Assembly (NCBI RefSeq): GCF_900111945.1
Contig: NZ_FOYO01000001.1
Location: 2,549,751-2,613,750, forward strand
Direction: 5' to 3'
Origin: Litoreibacter janthinus
Lineage (GTDB): Bacteria; Pseudomonadota; Alphaproteobacteria; Rhodobacterales; Rhodobacteraceae
Length of the DNA stretch: 64,000 nt
In this document: piece by piece, positions 24,955-33,414 of the stretch
How positions within the stretch are numbered: position 1 is the first letter of the stretch
How the letters are laid out: each line of letters starts with the position of its first letter
Translations under genes and position numbers: made by a program
The notes under the pieces: generated by a model
Databases searched by the model: none
What the model saw: only the letters and a program-made list of their open reading frames with translations
Told to the model about the DNA's origin: nothing

Positions 24955-26255
24955 CCCGCCGCGACGCACTCCTTTTCGTTTTCGTTGGCCTGCTGATCCT
25001 TCTCACCGGCTTTGTGCAGTCTTGGAACTCGGCGCTGCTGATCCTGAACATGGGGCTAATCTCTGCCGTCATGGCACTTGGCGTGAACCTGCAATGGGGC
25101 CTCGCCGGGCTGTTCAACGTGGGTATCATGGGCTTTGTGGCCTTGGGTGGTCTGGCCGCTGTCATCACCTCCATGCCCGCGAATGCAGATGCGTGGTCGG
25201 CTGGCGGCGTGCGAGTTATTTTCGGGCTGCTCTTGGGCGCTGGCACGATCATTGCCGCGATCATGGTCCATCAAAAACTGCCATCGGGACGCAATCGCGC
25301 GCTTGCGATGCTTGCCGTATTGATCGGCGGGTTTTTCTTGTTCCGCTATGTCTTTGACGCGGGCGTTGAGGCCGTTGAGGCTGTGAACCCCGCCGCGACG
25401 GGCTATCTGGGCGGATTGGGCCTGCCGATCCTTGTCGCATGGCCTGTGGGTGGGTTGCTCGCAGCAGGTGCTGCATGGATTATCGGGAAAACAGCGCTCG
25501 GGCTACGGTCCGACTATCTCGCCATCGCCACGCTCGGCATCGCCGAGATCATCATCGCTGTGCTGAAAAACGAAGACTGGCTGTCACGTGGCGTGAAGAA
25601 CGTCGTAGGCCTGCCACGCCCGACGGGTGTCCCCTACGAGGTTGATCTGCAGAGCAATGCCGATTTCATCGCCCGCGCGGCGGGTCTTGGGCTGGATCCG
25701 ACGACGGCCTCCACGCTTTACGTCAAGTTTGTCTACGCCATTCTGTTCGCGATCGTTTTGATCATCTTGCTTTGGCTGGCCCAAAAGGCGCTCAACTCTC
25801 CTTGGGGCCGGATGATGCGCGCCATCCGGGACAATGAGGTCGCAGCAGAAGCGATGGGCAAAGACGTGACGGCGCGGCACTTGCAGGTGTTTATCCTCGG
25901 CTCTGCGATCTGCGGTATGGCAGGCGCAATGATGACCACGCTTGACGGGCAGCTTACACCCGGCACCTACCAACCGTTGCGGTATACGTTCCTGATCTGG
26001 GTGATGGTGATCGTCGGCGGCTCCGGTAACAACTTTGGCTCAGTTTTGGGCGGCTTCCTGATCTGGTTCCTTTGGGTGCAAGTTGAGCCAATCGGCCTTG
26101 CCTTTATGAACCTTGTCACAGCGGGGATGAGCGACGGCTATTGGCTGAAATCCCATCTGATCGAAAGCGCCGCACATATGCGACTGCTGACAATGGGGTT
26201 GGTTCTGTTGCTCGTTCTGCGGTTCAGTCCGCGCGGCTTGATACCAGAGCGATAA
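24951..26255 (+). CDS. livM: LIV-type ABC transporter permease (LivM-like)
   Basis: 434 residues, about ten spans. Landmarks: MALGVNLQWGLAGLFNVGIMGFVALG and the coupling loop MMRAIRDNEVAAEAMGKDVTARHLQ, then VIVGGSGNNFGSVLGG. An insert of about 50 residues (roughly 85-145) with extra hydrophobic segments is longer than the simplest LivM. ATG overlaps the livH stop. Last gene of the operon; a hairpin follows. Confidence 0.94.
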   Translation: MTRRDALLFVFVGLLILLTGFVQSWNSALLILNMGLISAVMALGVNLQWGLAGLFNVGIMGFVALGGLAAVITSMPANADAWSAGGVRVIFGLLLGAGTIIAAIMVHQKLPSGRNRALAMLAVLIGGFFLFRYVFDAGVEAVEAVNPAATGYLGGLGLPILVAWPVGGLLAAGAAWIIGKTALGLRSDYLAIATLGIAEIIIAVLKNEDWLSRGVKNVVGLPRPTGVPYEVDLQSNADFIARAAGLGLDPTTASTLYVKFVYAILFAIVLIILLWLAQKALNSPWGRMMRAIRDNEVAAEAMGKDVTARHLQVFILGSAICGMAGAMMTTLDGQLTPGTYQPLRYTFLIWVMVIVGGSGNNFGSVLGGFLIWFLWVQVEPIGLAFMNLVTAGMSDGYWLKSHLIESAAHMRLLTMGLVLLLVLRFSPRGLIPER

Positions 26256-26278
26256 CCTCGACCGCGATGTAAGAGACA

Positions 26279-26305
26279 CGCCGATGCCTGAGATGGGCGT
26301 CGGCG
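26279..26305 (+). terminator. Hairpin after livM
   Basis: CGCCGATGCC pairs with GGGCGTCGGCG (one G-T pair), followed by ATTTCGTTT. A plausible terminator for the liv operon with a weak T-run. It ends 29 nt before the DUF1304 start. Confidence 0.6.
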
Positions 26306-26334
26306 ATTTCGTTTAAACCGAAGGAAACGTCGTC

Positions 26335-26697
26335 ATGTCCAGCATAACCATGATCCTGATCGGCCTAATCGCCGCGCTTCACGCCTATATCATGTGGTTT
26401 GAAATGTTCGCTTGGACCTCGCGCGGCCCGAGAATCTTCCGGCAGTTTCCCAAAGATCTGTTTGAGCCGACCAAAGCAATGGCCGCGAACCAAGGCCTAT
26501 ATAACGGGTTCTTAGCGGCGGGCCTGATCTGGTCGCTAATCATCCGAACGCAGGACTGGGCCACGAACGTCGCCACATTCTTCCTGATTTGCGTCGCTGT
26601 CGCCGGTGTCTATGGCGCGGCCACAGCGTCGAAGCGCATCCTCTACGTGCAAACTTTTCCGGCAGTCGTCGCGCTCTTGGCACTTTACCTGACTTAA
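26335..26697 (+). CDS. DUF1304 small membrane protein
   Basis: 120 residues, four hydrophobic segments. The DUF1304 hallmark is seen: HAYIMWFEMFAW near the N-terminus, then NQGLYNGFLAAGL and an alanine-rich last span. These small inner-membrane proteins have no assigned function. GAAGGAAACG precedes the ATG. It overlaps tail-to-tail by 4 bases with the leftward dehydrogenase gene. Confidence 0.88.
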   Translation: MSSITMILIGLIAALHAYIMWFEMFAWTSRGPRIFRQFPKDLFEPTKAMAANQGLYNGFLAAGLIWSLIIRTQDWATNVATFFLICVAVAGVYGAATASKRILYVQTFPAVVALLALYLT

Positions 26698-29105
26698 GCC
26701 CGAAGCTTCGCCCCTTCTGGGTCGAACGGCGGCTCAGAAAGAACAACCCCGCGATGGGGCTTTCCAAGGATCATCACGTCCACCTCGTCGCCAGCTGACA
26801 CACCTTTCAGAAATCCTAGCGCAAGCGATTTACCGACCGTGTATCCATAGGTGCCCGAACTCACCCGTCCGACAGGTGTGCCGTCTGGCAGGAATATCGG
26901 TTCGCCGCCCGTGGCATCGGCCTGATCGACGTCAAGGACCTCCACAATGCTAAGGCGTTCACGCGGCAGGTTGTCCTTCAGCGCCGCGTAGGCCGACTTA
27001 TTCAGGAAGTCCTTTTCCATCTTGATCAGTCCATCTAGCCCAACTTCTTGAGGCCAGTATTCGGGGCTGTATTCGCGCGACCAGCTGCCATAGCCCTTCT
27101 CGACCCGAAGGGACATCAACGCACGCGAGCCGACGGGGCCTGCACCGAACTCCTTCCCAATTTCGATCAACGCCTCGTAAAGTCGTTTTTGATCCTCGGT
27201 TTTGCAATGCAACTCCCACCCCAGATCGCCAGTGAACGACACGCGCAGTGTGATCAAATCCACACCTGCGAGGGTGATCTTCTGCGACCGCATGAACGGA
27301 AAGTCTTCAGTCGCGAGAGACGTATTGGTCAAACGCTCCAGCATCGCGCGACTGTCAGGACCAGCGACGTTGAAGCCGCACATGGCCTCCGTCATGCTGA
27401 CGAAGCTGACCGTATCGGGCCTTTCCACCATGTTGAAGAAGCGCAGATGATACCGCTCCGCCATACCGGATCCGATGATCAGGAAGTCCTCCTCATCCAG
27501 TTTGGTCACTGTGAAGTCACCCGCGATTCCACCGCGCACACCGATCAAGGGCGTTAAACAGGATCGACCCACGGCTTTGGGCATATTGTTTGCGAAAACA
27601 GAGTTCAGCCAGTCAGACGCGCCCTGCCCTTTGACGCTGTATTTGGCGAAGTTCGAGATATCAATGATCCCAGCCTTTTCGCGCAACATCCGGCATTCTG
27701 CCCCAACTGGCTCGAACCAGTTCTGCCGGGTAAATCCGTTGGTGTCTTGCACACCGGGCGCATCCGCAAACCAGAGTGGATGCTCCCAGCCGTAGTTAAG
27801 CCCGAAGACCGCGCCCATTTCTTTTTGTATCTCGTAGATCGGACGTACGCGGGCGGGCCGCCCTGCCGAGCGTTCTTCATTCGGGAAATGGATCGAAAAG
27901 CGGTTGGCGTATTGGTCGCCCACTTTTGCCTTGGTGAATTTCTTGTCCGCCCATGCGCCAAATCGTGCCATGTCCCACGGGAACATGTCCAAATGCGCCT
28001 CGCCTGTGACGATCCATTCAGCGGTAAGCGACCCCAGCCCGCCCGATTGCGAAAAGCCTGGAATGATGCCATTGCAACAGAAATAGCCGTTCAATTCCGG
28101 CACTGGGCCAAACAAGGCGTTGGCGTCCGGTGACCAGATCATTGGGCCGTTGATCACCCGTTTGATGCCGGCAGTGCCCACCACTGGCACGCGGTCGATC
28201 GCACGCATCATGTTGTCCTCGATCCTCTCCAGATCGTCGGCGAACAGTTCATGCCCGAACCCTTGCGGTGTGCCATCCTCGGCCCAAAAGCGAACATCTT
28301 TTTCGTAGGCGCCGACCAACAGACCTTGGCCTTCCTGCCGCAAGTAGTATTCGCCGTCACGGTCAGCCACAGAGGGGAGTCGGTTCGGCATTGCCGCGAC
28401 TTCCGGGATGGTTTCGGTGACGAAATACTGGTGCTCCGTCGGCTGAAGCGGCAGCGTGACCCCCGCCATCGCCGCCACTTCGCGCCCCCAAAGTCCGGCG
28501 GCGTTCACGACCACGGGCGTCACGATATCGCCCTTCGGGGTCTTCACGACCCATGTGCCATCTGATTGCTGCTCGGTCGCGGTGACGGGGGTGAAGCGGT
28601 AAATCTCTGCCCCGTTCTGGCGCGCGCCGGATGCATAGGCGTTGGTCACTCCGGACGGATCAACATTGCCCCCCGACGGCTCATACATGATGCAGCGGAT
28701 ACCGTCGTAATTGACCAGCGGATGCAGACGTTCGGCTTCAGAACGGTCCACTTCATAAAAGTTCAGCCCGTAATACTTGGCTTTGGCCGCCTGCAGCCGC
28801 AACTGGTGCTCACGCGCTTCGGTCTGCGCCAGATAGAGCGATCCGGGCTGGAACACGCCGCAGGATTGCCCCGTCTCGGCCTCCAGCGCATTGTACAAAT
28901 CCATGGTGTAGTTCTGGATGCGGGTAATATTGTTATTGTCGTGCAACCCGTGAATGTTTGCCGCCGCGTGCCAAGTCGAACCGGAGGTCAGCTCATCCCG
29001 TTCCAACAAGACAACGTCCGTCCATCCCAGCTTGGTCAGATGATAGAGGATGGAGCAGCCGATAACGCCGCCCCCAATGACAACAGCCTGCGCGTGGGTC
29101 TTCAT
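26694..29105 (-). CDS. FAD/GcvT-type dimethylglycine or sarcosine dehydrogenase-like protein (1)
   Basis: 803 residues, cytosolic. The N-terminal FAD domain starts with VVIGGGVIGCSILYHL. The GSTWHA motif near residue 45 contains the histidine that carries covalent FAD in dimethylglycine and sarcosine dehydrogenases. The second half (about 420 on) is a GcvT-like folate-binding domain with FTGDLGWELHC and SLRVEKGYGSWSREYSPEYWPQEVGLD. Such enzymes demethylate N-methylated glycines or other N-methyl compounds, passing formaldehyde to tetrahydrofolate. Exact substrate not determinable. Start chosen at MKTHAQ over an ATG 57 nt upstream. A paralogue of similar length lies 1.5 kb away on the other strand. 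Confidence 0.9.
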   Translation of the reverse strand: MKTHAQAVVIGGGVIGCSILYHLTKLGWTDVVLLERDELTSGSTWHAAANIHGLHDNNNITRIQNYTMDLYNALEAETGQSCGVFQPGSLYLAQTEAREHQLRLQAAKAKYYGLNFYEVDRSEAERLHPLVNYDGIRCIMYEPSGGNVDPSGVTNAYASGARQNGAEIYRFTPVTATEQQSDGTWVVKTPKGDIVTPVVVNAAGLWGREVAAMAGVTLPLQPTEHQYFVTETIPEVAAMPNRLPSVADRDGEYYLRQEGQGLLVGAYEKDVRFWAEDGTPQGFGHELFADDLERIEDNMMRAIDRVPVVGTAGIKRVINGPMIWSPDANALFGPVPELNGYFCCNGIIPGFSQSGGLGSLTAEWIVTGEAHLDMFPWDMARFGAWADKKFTKAKVGDQYANRFSIHFPNEERSAGRPARVRPIYEIQKEMGAVFGLNYGWEHPLWFADAPGVQDTNGFTRQNWFEPVGAECRMLREKAGIIDISNFAKYSVKGQGASDWLNSVFANNMPKAVGRSCLTPLIGVRGGIAGDFTVTKLDEEDFLIIGSGMAERYHLRFFNMVERPDTVSFVSMTEAMCGFNVAGPDSRAMLERLTNTSLATEDFPFMRSQKITLAGVDLITLRVSFTGDLGWELHCKTEDQKRLYEALIEIGKEFGAGPVGSRALMSLRVEKGYGSWSREYSPEYWPQEVGLDGLIKMEKDFLNKSAYAALKDNLPRERLSIVEVLDVDQADATGGEPIFLPDGTPVGRVSSGTYGYTVGKSLALGFLKGVSAGDEVDVMILGKPHRGVVLSEPPFDPEGAKLRA

Positions 29106-29214
29106 GGGTTCAAATCCTTGTCCGGTTCCAGCCAGAGTGCAGGTTCCGTAAGGTGTGGTCATCCCTCCAAGGCGACAAAACTTTCCTCACTGCGACAAAT
29201 CGATGAAGCGGTGG

Positions 29215-30546
29215 TCAGTCTGCGCCCTCGACCTCTTCTAAAACTGAGCGCGCGGTCGAGCTGCGCAAGCGTTCCACATCCGGTTCGAAGTCAAGTGCTG
29301 CTTTGGCCCGCCGAAACTCAAGGCAAGCCGCAACCTTTGCAGCCCGTGCCATCTCTGGGCAGTCATGGTCCATAAGGCGCGAGAAAGCAGATTGCAGCCT
29401 TTGCTGAACTTCAATCAGCTTCGCCCCGTCGCGGGCCAAGGCGCCAAATCCGTCCTCGATCAAGTCCTTAGGATCAAGCGGGCGGACCCAAAGCCTGTCG
29501 TGTTTCGGCGGCTCATCGGATGTGGTCTCATCTTGGTACAGTGAAAGTGTCCGCGCCACCCGCGTAATCACATCAATGGCTGTTCCTGGATCATTGATAC
29601 CCGGAGAAAGCGCCTTGGACGCGATCTCTCCCAACACCATCAACCCGAAACGCGGATCCTGATCATAAGTGCGCATGTCGCCAATCTGGATATGCGAGCG
29701 GATGACGCTTGCGAAGTCATCACCTGCGTCGTCATCCGCTTCGCCTTTTGTCACCCAGTAAGCAAGTGCCTCGCCCGCCATCACGAAATGCCCTACCGCG
29801 GCGCAGATATAGATTTCTGCCCCAAAGGTGCGGGCTGCCTCGTCCAGCGATTCTTCGTAATATTGCTGAATGTACCCGGCTTCGGACGCCCGAACGGTTT
29901 CGGCCCCCTCAGGGACGCTGACATCCTGCGTCCAAGGATTGGCCCCGAGGCAGGGCTTCGACAGGCGTGCATCAAAGTGCTTTCGGGTGATCCCTTCGAC
30001 TTGTCGGGTCGTGTCCATCAGACTACCGAACGTCTGCAAGTGCAAAACCCAGCGGATAATCGAAACCACTACGTAAGCCAGCACCAATATCGTCGTGACA
30101 AACAAAACCGCAGCATGGTCATCGCCAAAAACCTGAAGTTCGCGCAGGATGATCCCGATCAGAGCATAGACATATGCCCCGATAAATGCGGCCAAAGTGT
30201 TCTGGGTTGTGGGGTCCTGAATGATCAAACGGTGCAGGCGTGGCGTGAATTGCGATGACGAGCTTCGATAGACTGTCACCATGACCGTCAGCGAAAATGT
30301 CGTCACTGCAAGCATGGCGTTAGCAATTATCCCCAAGAGGCGGTCAGCGGCCTTACCCGAAACGAACCCGTTGAGGTCTTGCGGCAGGAAGTGCCCGACC
30401 AATTGGGCCATACCCAAAGCCAGCACGGCCAGCAGCCCCATCAGCACAACGCGCACCCAAAGCTCCCGCCAGAGCTCTTGACCAAACCGCAACAATGTCT
30501 TGGGCCACGCCGCGAAATGGCTCAGGATAGAGCTTACCCGATCCAT
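29215..30546 (-). CDS. DUF2254 inner-membrane protein
   Basis: 443 residues. Four hydrophobic segments fall in the first 165 residues, including MLAVTTFSLTVMVTVYRSSSSQFTPR, the most conserved DUF2254 block. A large cytosolic or periplasmic part follows with SPGINDPGTAIDVITR, also typical. No function is assigned to the family. It lies between two divergent dehydrogenase genes but has its own upstream gap of about 100 nt, so a functional link is only possible. Confidence 0.9.
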   Translation of the reverse strand: MDRVSSILSHFAAWPKTLLRFGQELWRELWVRVVLMGLLAVLALGMAQLVGHFLPQDLNGFVSGKAADRLLGIIANAMLAVTTFSLTVMVTVYRSSSSQFTPRLHRLIIQDPTTQNTLAAFIGAYVYALIGIILRELQVFGDDHAAVLFVTTILVLAYVVVSIIRWVLHLQTFGSLMDTTRQVEGITRKHFDARLSKPCLGANPWTQDVSVPEGAETVRASEAGYIQQYYEESLDEAARTFGAEIYICAAVGHFVMAGEALAYWVTKGEADDDAGDDFASVIRSHIQIGDMRTYDQDPRFGLMVLGEIASKALSPGINDPGTAIDVITRVARTLSLYQDETTSDEPPKHDRLWVRPLDPKDLIEDGFGALARDGAKLIEVQQRLQSAFSRLMDHDCPEMARAAKVAACLEFRRAKAALDFEPDVERLRSSTARSVLEEVEGAD

Positions 30547-30646
30547 CTTAGTGCCTTGGTCTTATTCGACATTGGACGTCGCTTTCATGCAATTCGGTGG
30601 CTTTGTATTCCATACAGTAACGCAAAACAGTCAATGAGGAACTCCC

Positions 30647-33055
30647 ATGCAAAACACCACCCGTGTCTGCGTTATAGGCGGCGGCGTCGTCGGATGCTCC
30701 GTCTTGTACCATCTGACAAAACTTGGCTGGTCCGATGTCATGCTGGTTGAACGCTCAGAGCTGACTTCGGGTTCCACATGGCACGCGGCGGGCGGGTTCC
30801 ACACGCTGAACGGCGACACCAATATGGCTGCGTTGCAGGGCTATACGATCAAGCTGTATCGAGAGCTGGAAGAGATCACCGGCATGTCTTGCGGATTGCA
30901 TCATGTGGGTGGCGTGACGCTGGCGGACAACAAGGACCGTTTCGACATGCTTGTGGCCGAGCGCGCCAAGCACCGCTACATGGGCCTAGAAACCGAGATC
31001 GTCGGCCCCGAAGAGATCGCCAAGATTGCGCCCATCACCAACCTGGATGGCATCGTCGGCGGCTTATACGACCCGCTGGACGGCCACCTTGACCCGTCCG
31101 GCACCACCCACGCCTATGCGAAGGCGGCCCGCATGGGCGGTGCGACAATCGAGACGCATGTGAAGGTCGAGGCAACCACCCAACGGCCTGATGGCACTTG
31201 GGATGTTGTCACCAACAAAGGCACGATCCACGCCGAACATGTCGTCAATGCTGCTGGGCTTTGGGCGCGCGAAGTCGGGGCGATGGCGGGCGTCTACCTG
31301 CCCTTGCACCCGATGGAGCACCAATATCTGGTCACAGAAGAAACGCCCGAAATTTACGAGCGAGATACAGAGCATCCACATGTCATGGACCCTGCGGGCG
31401 AGTCCTATCTGCGTCAGGAAGGTCGCGGGTTGTGCATCGGCTTCTACGAACAGCCATGTCGCCCGTGGGCCGTTGACGGCACGCCTTGGGACTTCGGCCA
31501 TGAGTTGCTGCCTGATGACTTTGACAAAATCGAGGACTCAATCGCCTTTGCTTTCAAACGCTTCCCCGTGCTGGAACGCGCAGGCGTCAAATCGGTCATC
31601 CATGGCCCCTTCACTTTCGCCCCGGACGGCAACCCGCTGGTCGGCCCCGTGCCGGGCTTGCGCAACTACTGGTCGGCATGTGGCGTGATGGCAGGCTTTT
31701 CACAGGGCGGCGGTGTCGGCCTTATGCTGGCGCAGTGGATGATCGAGGGCGAAACCGAACGCGACACTTTTGCCATGGACGTTTCCCGCTTTGGCGACTG
31801 GATCACGCCGGGCTACACGCGGCCAAAGGTGATAGAGAACTATCAGCGCAGGTTTTCAGTCAGCTACCCGAACGAGGAATTGCCAGCCGCCCGCCCGCAT
31901 CGCACCACGCCTATGTATGACATCTTCACGAATATGGGTGCGGTCTGGGGGCAGCAATTTGGCCTAGAGGTCGCGAACTACTTCGCCCAAGACGACGAGC
32001 CAATCTTCGAGACACCCAGCTTCCGCCGTTCCGACGCGTTTGAAGCCACCGCGCGCGAGGTCGCAGCAGTTCGGAACGCGGCAGGCATCAACGAGGTGCA
32101 GAACTTCGGCAAGTTTCGCGTCTCAGGCGACGGCGCGCGTACTTGGCTTGACCGCATCATGGCAGGCCGCATCCCTGCCCCAGGTCGTCTGTCACTCACG
32201 CCAATGTTGTCGCACAAAGGTCGCTTGATCGGGGATTTCACTGTGTCATGCGCCACAGAAAGCGAGTTTTACCTGACGGCGTCCTACGGGTCGCAGTCCT
32301 ACCACAAACGGTGGTTCGACCAGAACGCGGCAGACGGCGTGCGCGTCGAAAACATCTCTGATGCAGTGACCGGATTCCAGATTGCAGGCCCTCTGTCGCG
32401 TGAGATTTTGCAATCCTGCACGCGCACCGACGTTTCTTCCATGCGGTTCATGGATGTGCGCGACATGACGGTGGGCCAAGTCGCTTGCCGCGTTCAACGG
32501 GTCAGCTACACCGGCGATCTGGGCTTCGAGATTTACTGCGACCCCATGGATCAGCGCCAGTTGTGGCACACGCTTTGGTCAAAAGGTCAGCCCAAAGGCC
32601 TGACCCCGTTCGGAATGCGTGCGATGATGAGCCTGCGTCTCGACAAGTTCTTCGGCTCTTGGTTGTCGGAGTTTTCGCCCGATTATACAGCGGCGGAAAC
32701 AGGCATGGACCGATTCATCAGCTTCAAGAAAAGCGCAGACTTCATCGGACGAAATGCAGCGGAGGCAGAGCGCACCACCCCGCCTGCACGCCAGCTATGC
32801 GCGTTTGAGGTCGATGCGACTGATGCAGATGTCACGGCTTACGAGCCCGTCTTTATCAATGGCGAGGTCAAGGGCTTCTGCACCTCTGGCGGTTATGCCC
32901 ACCATTCAGGAAAATCCATAGCGATGGCGCTAATCCCACGGGAACTGGCGCAAGAAGGCCTTAAGGTTGAGGTCGAAATTCTAGGGCAACTGCGCCCCGC
33001 CACACTGATCACAACACCGCCCTTTGACGCTGATGGAGCACGCATGCGTGGGTGA
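30647..33055 (+). CDS. FAD/GcvT-type dimethylglycine or sarcosine dehydrogenase-like protein (2)
   Basis: 802 residues with the same architecture as the other copy: FAD-binding CVIGGGVVGCSVLYHL, GSTWHAAGGFHTL with the covalent-FAD histidine, then the GcvT folate domain (SYTGDLGFEIYC, MSLRLDKFFGSWLSEFSPDYTAAETG). The substrate-side loop after GSTWHA differs (GGFHTLNGDTNMA here, ANIHGLHDNNNIT in the first), suggesting different N-methyl substrates. Start at ATG with TGAGGAACTC upstream. A perfect hairpin follows the stop. It would supply C1 units to tetrahydrofolate. Confidence 0.9.
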   Translation: MQNTTRVCVIGGGVVGCSVLYHLTKLGWSDVMLVERSELTSGSTWHAAGGFHTLNGDTNMAALQGYTIKLYRELEEITGMSCGLHHVGGVTLADNKDRFDMLVAERAKHRYMGLETEIVGPEEIAKIAPITNLDGIVGGLYDPLDGHLDPSGTTHAYAKAARMGGATIETHVKVEATTQRPDGTWDVVTNKGTIHAEHVVNAAGLWAREVGAMAGVYLPLHPMEHQYLVTEETPEIYERDTEHPHVMDPAGESYLRQEGRGLCIGFYEQPCRPWAVDGTPWDFGHELLPDDFDKIEDSIAFAFKRFPVLERAGVKSVIHGPFTFAPDGNPLVGPVPGLRNYWSACGVMAGFSQGGGVGLMLAQWMIEGETERDTFAMDVSRFGDWITPGYTRPKVIENYQRRFSVSYPNEELPAARPHRTTPMYDIFTNMGAVWGQQFGLEVANYFAQDDEPIFETPSFRRSDAFEATAREVAAVRNAAGINEVQNFGKFRVSGDGARTWLDRIMAGRIPAPGRLSLTPMLSHKGRLIGDFTVSCATESEFYLTASYGSQSYHKRWFDQNAADGVRVENISDAVTGFQIAGPLSREILQSCTRTDVSSMRFMDVRDMTVGQVACRVQRVSYTGDLGFEIYCDPMDQRQLWHTLWSKGQPKGLTPFGMRAMMSLRLDKFFGSWLSEFSPDYTAAETGMDRFISFKKSADFIGRNAAEAERTTPPARQLCAFEVDATDADVTAYEPVFINGEVKGFCTSGGYAHHSGKSIAMALIPRELAQEGLKVEVEILGQLRPATLITTPPFDADGARMRG

Positions 33056-33075
33056 TGGCGCCGGACAAAGGAAAT

Positions 33076-33099
33076 CCCGCCAGAGGGTCTTCTGGCGGG
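33076..33099. terminator. Hairpin between convergent genes
   Basis: CCCGCCAGA and TCTGGCGGG form a 9-bp perfect stem with a 6-nt loop. It sits between two convergent genes and could end transcription from both sides; there is no clear T-run on either flank. Confidence 0.6.
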
Positions 33100-33122
33100 C
33101 TAAGGCGCGTGCGACCGAAAAG

Positions 33123-33413
33123 CTATTCCAGCTCTTCGACAATCATCAGATCACGTTCGGCCGCCCCTTCGGCGAACTTCAAAGCCGCCTGATAAGCATC
33201 TGAATAATAACAATCATGCGCCTTTTGAAGCGACGGAAACCGAGCCACAACGTTGCGCGCACGATCATTGCCTTCCAGCTGCTCGTAAGCACCATTGCGG
33301 GCCAAGAACACACCTTCATGTTCTGCAATCGCAACCGTCGCGCCAGCCGCATATTTGGCATAGCGTTCGGAGTCCGTCACCTTCACATGTGCGATCCATA
33401 AAGCTGTGGGCAT
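33123..33413 (-). CDS. DUF1330 family protein
   Basis: 96 residues, ferredoxin-like alpha/beta fold of the DUF1330/dimeric alpha-beta barrel group: TALWIAHVKVTDSERYAKYA, then VARFPSLQKAHDCYYSDAYQ and a closing DLMIVEELE. Function unknown. GGAGG lies upstream of ATG 33413; the longer upstream frame runs into alaS and is rejected. It directly follows alaS (1 nt gap), so it is likely co-transcribed. Confidence 0.88.
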   Translation of the reverse strand: MPTALWIAHVKVTDSERYAKYAAGATVAIAEHEGVFLARNGAYEQLEGNDRARNVVARFPSLQKAHDCYYSDAYQAALKFAEGAAERDLMIVEELE

Positions 33414-33414
33414 T

